A stretch of DNA of 64,000 bases. It comes from Qipengyuania xiapuensis (GTDB lineage: Bacteria > Pseudomonadota > Alphaproteobacteria > Sphingomonadales > Sphingomonadaceae). The notes below the pieces were generated by a model. The model had not been told where the DNA came from. It did not search any database and saw only the letters and a program-made list of their open reading frames with translations. This document shows positions 57,476-64,000 of this stretch, one piece after another. Made by a program: the position numbers and the translations under genes. Location of the stretch: positions 186,001-250,000 of the forward strand of contig NZ_JAIGNL010000002.1 of NCBI RefSeq assembly GCF_019711395.1, written 5' to 3'. Each line of letters opens with the position of its first letter. Within the stretch, counting starts at the first letter, position 1.

Positions 57476-57966
57476 TCCCTGCGCACCGGCGCGGCCGGGG
57501 GCGGGATATAGTCGAATTCAGGGTCGCGCCGCGGTGGTGGCGGCTCGCGCCCCTTGGGATCTTCGCCATAGATCGTCTCGAACGGCTGACCGTCCTGCAA
57601 GAGCCAGATCAGCCCGACGATCGTCCCGATCCAGGGGATCAGCACGACCAGGTACCACCAGCCCGAACGGCCCGTGTCGTGCAGGCGGCGGATCGACAGT
57701 GCGAGGTGGACCCAGCCGAAGAACAGGAACAGCGGCAGGCCGACCCACATGAGGAAGCTGTTGGCGTCTTCGCTGAGCGGCGGGGCGTCTTCGACCAGCG
57801 CCTCGCCAGCCTGCTGTTCGGCCATGGGAAACAGCGTGTCGGCCAGCGCGAAAAGGGCGATCCACAAAGCGAAGAGCGCAAGCGAGAATATCCAGAACTC
57901 GCGGCGCCGCGAACGTCCCTTGAAGTCCGTCATTCGCCTGATCGGCACTATCAACCAATTGGTCAT
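57472..57966 (-). CDS. DUF805 membrane protein
   Basis: 164 residues. 'GRSRRREFWIFSLALFAL', 'ALSIRRLHDTGRSGWWYL' are diagnostic of DUF805. Three or four helices, then a Pro/Arg-rich C-terminal tail in the cytoplasm. An acidic loop (about 50-70) separates the first two helices. Function unknown. Confidence 0.87.
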   Translation of the reverse strand: MTNWLIVPIRRMTDFKGRSRRREFWIFSLALFALWIALFALADTLFPMAEQQAGEALVEDAPPLSEDANSFLMWVGLPLFLFFGWVHLALSIRRLHDTGRSGWWYLVVLIPWIGTIVGLIWLLQDGQPFETIYGEDPKGREPPPPRRDPEFDYIPPPAAPVRRD

Positions 57967-58012
57967 GGCAACCCCTCCTGCCCGTCACGCTTGTAGCGCG
58001 AAGTCGCACATG

Positions 58013-58037
58013 AAAAAGGGGGCCCGAAAGCCCCCTT
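58013..58037 (-). terminator. Intrinsic terminator of the TonB receptor gene
   Basis: Read on the minus strand, GGGGGC-TTTCGG-GCCCCC stem-loop followed by TTTTT, 30 bases after the stop. Confidence 0.87.
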
Positions 58038-58067
58038 CCCCAAATTCATATCTGTCCGCTTTCGCGA

Positions 58068-60635
58068 TCAGAACTTGAAACGGACAACGCCGCCGTAGGT
58101 GCGCGGTGCGCTCGGGTAACCCGAGATCGTACCAGCCTGCGCAACACCGTCGAAGATGGTCAGGATGTACTCATCGTCGAGCAGGTTGCGGCCCCACACG
58201 CCGACTTCGAGGCCATTGTTGAGGGCCAGCGTCATCGAGCCGTTCACCAGGTTCACTTCACGCTTGAAGTTGTTCGGACCTGCGGTCGGCAGGCCGTTGG
58301 TGTTGATCAGCTCGTTCGACTCGTGGCTGTAGTCCACGCGGGAGATCAGGCGGGTGCCGTTGAACCACTCGTGCGTGTAGGTCGCGCTGGTCGAGATCGC
58401 CCAGGACGGGATGCCGCCCGGACGCAGGCCCGTGAGGTCGCCCGTCGGGCTGTCGGTGAAGCTGTCGAACACCGGATCGAGGTGGGTCGTCGCGAAGGTG
58501 AAGACGAGGCCGTCGGTCGGCTGGATCGTGGTGTCGAGCTCGAAACCACGAACCGACTGCTCGCCGGCGTTGTTGAGCTGGAAGCCCGTGCCGGTGAACA
58601 GGAATGCCTGGAAGCCTTCGATGGTCTGGTCGAACACCGCGAGGTTGAAGCCGAAGCCGTCCCACTGACCCTTCAGGCCGATTTCATAGACCTCGGCATT
58701 TTCCGGGCCGGCGAAACGTGAGCCGGTGGTCAGGTTCGGAACCGCCAGGCCACCGTTGAGGATCGGCGAGGACGGAGCCAGGATCGTCGAGTTGAGCGGC
58801 CCCGGGATGTAGTCACCGAACAGCGGACGGCTGTCACGCGAGAGGTTGACCGAGCTCGCCTTGAAGCCCGTGGCGTAGCTGAGATAGCCGTTCACTTCGG
58901 GCGTGATCTCGACCGAAGCGCGGGCCAGCCAGGTGAACTCGTCGTCACGCGTCTTGCCGTCTTCCACGGCGTTCGGGACTGCGAGGAAGGGCGGCTGGAA
59001 CTGGAACGGACGAAGCGCCAGCAGCGGGTTGGTTGCCGGGTTTGTTGCGGCACCCGCGATCTGGCCGAACAGGACCGGGTTGGCCGCTGCGAAGGCACCG
59101 ATCACTGCCGGATCGGTCGAACCGATGGCACCGGCGATGAAAGCATCGACGAGGTTGATGTTCGCCAGTTCGTCATAGGCCTGCGCCGAAAGAGCGAAGT
59201 CCTTCTTGTCGTCGGTGTAGTTGAAGCCGCCGGTCAGGGTCAGGCCATCGATCGGCTCGAAGTCGACCGTACCGAAGATCGACCAGGACGTGTTGTCCAT
59301 GGCGAAGTTTTCGGTGGTGAGCAGGCCTTCCGAGAAGATGCTGTTCTGCGGCAGGCCAAGAGCAGCTTCGACGCCGTTGAAGACCATCGGATCGCCCGCC
59401 AGCAGCGAGAAGAAGGGACGCGCCTGCGAACCGGTGTTCAGCTGGCTGTCCTGCGTGATCGATTCGTCGAAGTAGTAGCCGCCCAGCAGGAAATTGACCG
59501 GTCCGTCGAAGTCGGAGCTGATCCGCAGTTCCTGCGTGAAGGTATCGACCCTCTGGTCGCGGATTTCGTTCACGATGTCGGCGCTGGTGAAGTCGACGTC
59601 CTGATCGACGAAGTTCTTCAGTTCGCGATACGAAGTGATCGAGGTCAGCGACAGGTCACCGAACGCCCAGTCGAGCTGACCCGAGACGCCGTAGTTGTCG
59701 ACTTCGTTTTCGGGGATCTTGTTGAGGAAGATGTCGTAGCTGAAGAAGTCGGTGTTGAGCGCGCCGCCCACGCCGAACACGGCAGGTGCCGTGGGGCCGG
59801 CGACGAGCGTGCTGACAACGCAGCATGCTTCGTCGATCTTCGAGTAGTCGCCGATCAGGCGGATGCTGATGTCCGAAGTCGGCTCGATCAGGAGCTGGCC
59901 GCGTGCCGCCCAGCGGTTACGTTCCGAAACTTCCTCGTCGAGATTGACGATCGTGCCGTAGCCGTCGCGCGTGTTGTAGCTGCCGTCGATCGAGAACGCG
60001 ATGGAATCGCTGATCGGACCGGTCACGTCGCCCTTGACGACGAGAGCGTTGTAATTGCCGTAGCTGACTTCGGCCGAGCCGCCGAATTCGAACTGCGGCG
60101 GACGGGTGACGACCGAGATGACACCGGCCGAAGCGTTCTTGCCGAACAGCGTCGATTGCGGGCCGTTCAGGACTTCGATGCGCTGCACGTTGGGAAGGTC
60201 GGACAGTGCCGAGGCAGAGCGCGAGCGGAACACGCCGTCGATGAAGACGCCGACCGAAGGCTCGATGCCGAAGTTGTTGTCGCCGTTACCGAAGCCGCGA
60301 ATGATGAAGGTCGAGGACGACGAGTTCTGCAGCTGGCTGACGCGCAGCGAGGGGGTGACCGTCTGGAGGTCGAGAACGTCGCGGATCTGTGCCTGCTCGA
60401 GGGTCTCACCGCTCGTCACGGAGACCGAAATCGGGGTTTCCTGCAGCGTCTGTTCGCGCTTGGTCGCGGTCACGACGATGATATTGCCGGTGTCCTGCTC
60501 TTCGGTTTCGAGCGGCATCTGGTCGGCGTCGGGATCAGCGATCTCCTGGTCCTGCGCATGGGCTACGCTCGGAAGGGCGATAGCGGTTGCACCGGCCAGC
60601 AATGCGGCCCGGAGGGTCGTATTCTTGAAATTCAT
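58068..60635 (-). CDS. TonB-dependent outer membrane receptor
   Basis: 855 residues. Signal peptide ends 'AHAQDQ'. The plug domain has 'IIVVTATKREQTLQETPISVSV' and 'IRGFGNGDNNFGIEPSVGVFIDGV', then a 22-strand barrel and a C-terminal 'RTYGGVVRFKF' ending in an aromatic, as required by BAM. It belongs to the large sphingomonad-type receptor group often annotated FecA or CirA-like; the ligand is unknown. AGAGGAAG precedes the ATG. No transporter or regulator is adjacent; typA is divergent. Confidence 0.9.
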   Translation of the reverse strand: MNFKNTTLRAALLAGATAIALPSVAHAQDQEIADPDADQMPLETEEQDTGNIIVVTATKREQTLQETPISVSVTSGETLEQAQIRDVLDLQTVTPSLRVSQLQNSSSSTFIIRGFGNGDNNFGIEPSVGVFIDGVFRSRSASALSDLPNVQRIEVLNGPQSTLFGKNASAGVISVVTRPPQFEFGGSAEVSYGNYNALVVKGDVTGPISDSIAFSIDGSYNTRDGYGTIVNLDEEVSERNRWAARGQLLIEPTSDISIRLIGDYSKIDEACCVVSTLVAGPTAPAVFGVGGALNTDFFSYDIFLNKIPENEVDNYGVSGQLDWAFGDLSLTSITSYRELKNFVDQDVDFTSADIVNEIRDQRVDTFTQELRISSDFDGPVNFLLGGYYFDESITQDSQLNTGSQARPFFSLLAGDPMVFNGVEAALGLPQNSIFSEGLLTTENFAMDNTSWSIFGTVDFEPIDGLTLTGGFNYTDDKKDFALSAQAYDELANINLVDAFIAGAIGSTDPAVIGAFAAANPVLFGQIAGAATNPATNPLLALRPFQFQPPFLAVPNAVEDGKTRDDEFTWLARASVEITPEVNGYLSYATGFKASSVNLSRDSRPLFGDYIPGPLNSTILAPSSPILNGGLAVPNLTTGSRFAGPENAEVYEIGLKGQWDGFGFNLAVFDQTIEGFQAFLFTGTGFQLNNAGEQSVRGFELDTTIQPTDGLVFTFATTHLDPVFDSFTDSPTGDLTGLRPGGIPSWAISTSATYTHEWFNGTRLISRVDYSHESNELINTNGLPTAGPNNFKREVNLVNGSMTLALNNGLEVGVWGRNLLDDEYILTIFDGVAQAGTISGYPSAPRTYGGVVRFKF

Positions 60636-60905
60636 GTAAAGGCTTCCTCTCACAGAAACTTGCGTTTTGAACTGCTGCGCAGTCCCCAAAATCACGCAGT
60701 GGCAAGGAATTATTCGTGTCGACGCGCCGCAACAAGGGTGAAGCGGCATACCTATGCAAGACACTTATTAGTGTGCCTTTCGAGTCACACCCCAACCTGC
60801 TGCGCAGGCGCACTTGCCGCAGTGCACCATATCGGCTAGGGGCGCGCACGATATGGCAGGGCCGAGACGGCCCGCCGCTACGGCATCCTATTGAAAGCAC
60901 AAATT
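60636..60905. promoter_or_regulatory. Divergent intergenic region with predicted typA promoter
   Basis: A clear TTGCCG-N17-TAGGGG promoter (60814-60842) points to typA. An ACACT-N4-AGTGT dyad lies at 60761-60774, between the two genes, and could be an operator for either. No RNA gene is evident. Confidence 0.5.
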
Positions 60906-62726
<1,821 letters not shown>

Positions 62727-62805
62727 TCGACACCAAATCCACGCTCGGGGTTCGCCCCGGGTGCGGAAAACCTGCACCGTCCCGGATGAGAACGCTAACT
62801 CGTCG

Positions 62806-62830
62806 GGAACCCGATCCTGTTTGGCTGGTT
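62806..62830 (+). promoter_or_regulatory. Possible EcfG-type (general stress) promoter
   Basis: GGAAC, 16 bases, GGTT. The alphaproteobacterial EcfG consensus is GGAAC-N16/17-CGTT, so there is one mismatch in the -10. It lies about 20 bases before the receiver gene ATG, with AGGAGG between. A GC hairpin with TTCG loop (62746-62759) upstream may end typA transcription. Confidence 0.4.
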
Positions 62831-62850
62831 AGGCGGACAGGAGGCAGGGA

Positions 62851-63237
62851 ATGCAACGCATCATGATTGTCGACGACGAGGCTCTCGTCCTGTTCGACAT
62901 GACAATGACAGTCGAGGATCTCGGTTACGAGGTTTTCTGCGACTGCATCAGCGTGCCCGACGCGCTCGAATGCCTGGGTGACGATTGCCCAGATGCAGCC
63001 CTTCTCGACATCGATGTCGGTGGCACCATGGTCTGGCCGCTCGCACGCGTCCTCGACCAGCGCGATTGCCCGATCATCTTCGTCAGCGCGAACAAGGCCC
63101 ACCCCGAGCTTGAGAACGAGTTCAAGCACTGCGGCTTCATCGACAAGCCCGCATCGGCCGAGCAAATCGAAGCGAAGCTGGGCGCTGTCGTCCGGAAAGG
63201 CGAAACTGCGCCTAGAGTTGCGGCCAGTCGAGCCTGA
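62851..63237 (+). CDS. Single-domain response regulator
   Basis: 128 residues, receiver domain only. D8 and D9 of the acidic pocket, phospho-acceptor D53 ('LLDIDV'), S79 ('FVSANK') and K99 ('FIDKP') are all present, so it should be phosphorylatable. No output domain. It is convergent with an HWE kinase gene whose 3' end overlaps it by 26 bases; a functional pair is likely. Such receivers often act as phosphate sinks or in general stress signalling. Confidence 0.9.
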   Translation: MQRIMIVDDEALVLFDMTMTVEDLGYEVFCDCISVPDALECLGDDCPDAALLDIDVGGTMVWPLARVLDQRDCPIIFVSANKAHPELENEFKHCGFIDKPASAEQIEAKLGAVVRKGETAPRVAASRA

Positions 63238-64000
63238 AGCTCAGCTTGCGTGAATAGCCTTCGCCTTCGGGCGATCCCTCGATCTCTCCCTTGAGCTGCC
63301 GCGCTGCGGTCTGCATCAGGCGCGTGCCGAAACCCGCCTTCGCGTCATCAAGTTCGGCCTGCTGGCCCTGTTCGCGCCAGTCGAGCGTCAGCTTGCCGTC
63401 GTCGACCGTCCAGTCGACCTCCAGACTTCCGTCCTTGACCGACAATGCACCGTATTTCGCAGCGTTCGTGGCCCATTCGTGAAGGATAAGCGCGATCGAC
63501 GTGATCTGACTGTTCGGCACTTCCACGTCTTCGCCTTCCAGCTCTATCGCCTGTTCGGCACGGCTCGGATTGACGACTGTCTCGATCAGGCTGCGCAGCT
63601 GCACAGCGCCGGCACCTCCGATCGCGGAATCGTTCGTCAGCGAATGGGAACGGCCGAGCGCATGTATCCGGTCGCGCAGTTCCTCGGCGAACTCGTCGAC
63701 CTCGTCAGCCTCGCGCGCGGCGATCGAGACCATGGCGCTGATCACCGAGAACAGGTTCTTCACCCGGTGGTTCATCTCACGGATCATCAGCTCACGCTGC
63801 TCGAGCAGCGAGCGTTCGGCAGTGATGTCGATCGTCACACCGATGAACTTGTTGTCATTGTCGCCATAGGCGATGCGCTTGCCCAAGCCGTGAAGCCAGC
63901 GGTACTCGCCATTTTCGAGCGGTATGCGGAAGCGCTCGTCGAAGTTCCGCGTGCCGTCCATCGCCTGGCGTAGGGACTGGTTGACGCGGTCGCGGTCTGC
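63212..64000 (-). CDS. HWE-family sensor histidine kinase, N-terminus outside the window
   Basis: About 263 residues of the C-terminal part are visible; the frame stays open past 64000. A PAS-type domain ('RFRIPLENGEYRWLHGLGKRIAYGD...VTIDITAERSL') precedes the HWE core: phospho-His in 'EMNHRVKNL', the HEWATNAAKYGAL N-box and 'DWREQG' (W-x-E). HWE kinases feed the alphaproteobacterial general stress response (PhyR) or light responses. It is a partial gene and is convergent with the receiver gene. Confidence 0.9.
   Translation of the reverse strand, partial: ADRDRVNQSLRQAMDGTRNFDERFRIPLENGEYRWLHGLGKRIAYGDNDNKFIGVTIDITAERSLLEQRELMIREMNHRVKNLFSVISAMVSIAAREADEVDEFAEELRDRIHALGRSHSLTNDSAIGGAGAVQLRSLIETVVNPSRAEQAIELEGEDVEVPNSQITSIALILHEWATNAAKYGALSVKDGSLEVDWTVDDGKLTLDWREQGQQAELDDAKAGFGTRLMQTAARQLKGEIEGSPEGEGYSRKLSFRLDWPQL

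Overview
The window is a gene-dense, GC-rich stretch of an alphaproteobacterial chromosome. It most resembles the Sphingomonadales, probably an Erythrobacteraceae-type organism. This rests on: a circularly permuted two-piece ssrA whose tag ends in ANDNEALALAA, an F1-ATPase operon (atpHAGDC) without F0 genes, HdaA, an HWE histidine kinase, a class of -35/-10 promoters of the form TTGCC-N17-TAGG, and many TonB, TPM and DUF families common in sphingomonads. I see no rRNA, tRNA, insertion sequence, prophage or CRISPR array.

Layout. 1-10 kb: transaldolase (cut by the edge), a DUF4197 protein, priA, an Fe-S photolyase, a low-GC secreted orphan, ada, a membrane-anchored trypsin-like protease, a membrane protein and a TauD-type dioxygenase. 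10-17.7 kb: atpHAG, an inserted lipoprotein gene, atpDC, then a prolyl oligopeptidase. 17.7-26.9 kb: SOUL protein, glmU with an overlapping HNH gene, gph, an SDR, two polytopic membrane proteins, DUF2794, serine acetyltransferase, hdaA and a conserved exported protein. 27-33 kb: purM-purN (PurN fused to an MmcQ/YjbR domain), a sulfotransferase, two NTF2-like proteins, ndk and a lipoprotein. 33-40 kb: pepA-DUF2256-holC facing the lptD-surA-pdxA-rsmA operon. 40-47 kb: PilZ, malate synthase G, then an M20 hydrolase-astA-astB operon for arginine succinylation. 47-52.4 kb: ssrA, mscL, lemA-TPM-TPM, Nudix, SDR, then a PspC gene with two tiny membrane-peptide genes upstream. 52.4-64 kb: recF, SGNH esterase with a ybbA/ybbP-type ABC exporter, DUF805, a TonB receptor, typA, and a receiver protein convergent with an HWE kinase (cut by the edge).

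The most interesting signal is a pair of near-perfect sigma-54 promoters (TGGCACG-N4-TTGCA). One lies upstream of an 84-residue two-helix membrane protein (46847-47101). The other lies upstream of two previously unannotated 37- and 39-residue hydrophobic peptides followed by PspC (51719-52209). Both are correctly oriented and spaced, and the second has dyad elements about 60-100 bases further upstream. Together they suggest a phage-shock-like, RpoN-dependent envelope-stress regulon made of very small membrane proteins.

Other notable points are two genes that seem to lack any ATG/GTG/TTG start where homology and the ribosome-binding site point (HNH, CTG; holC, ATC), the lipoprotein gene inside the ATP synthase operon, the PurN-MmcQ fusion, and an M20 hydrolase placed where it could replace AstE. 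All functional statements come from reading the sequence and remembered family features; no database search was run.
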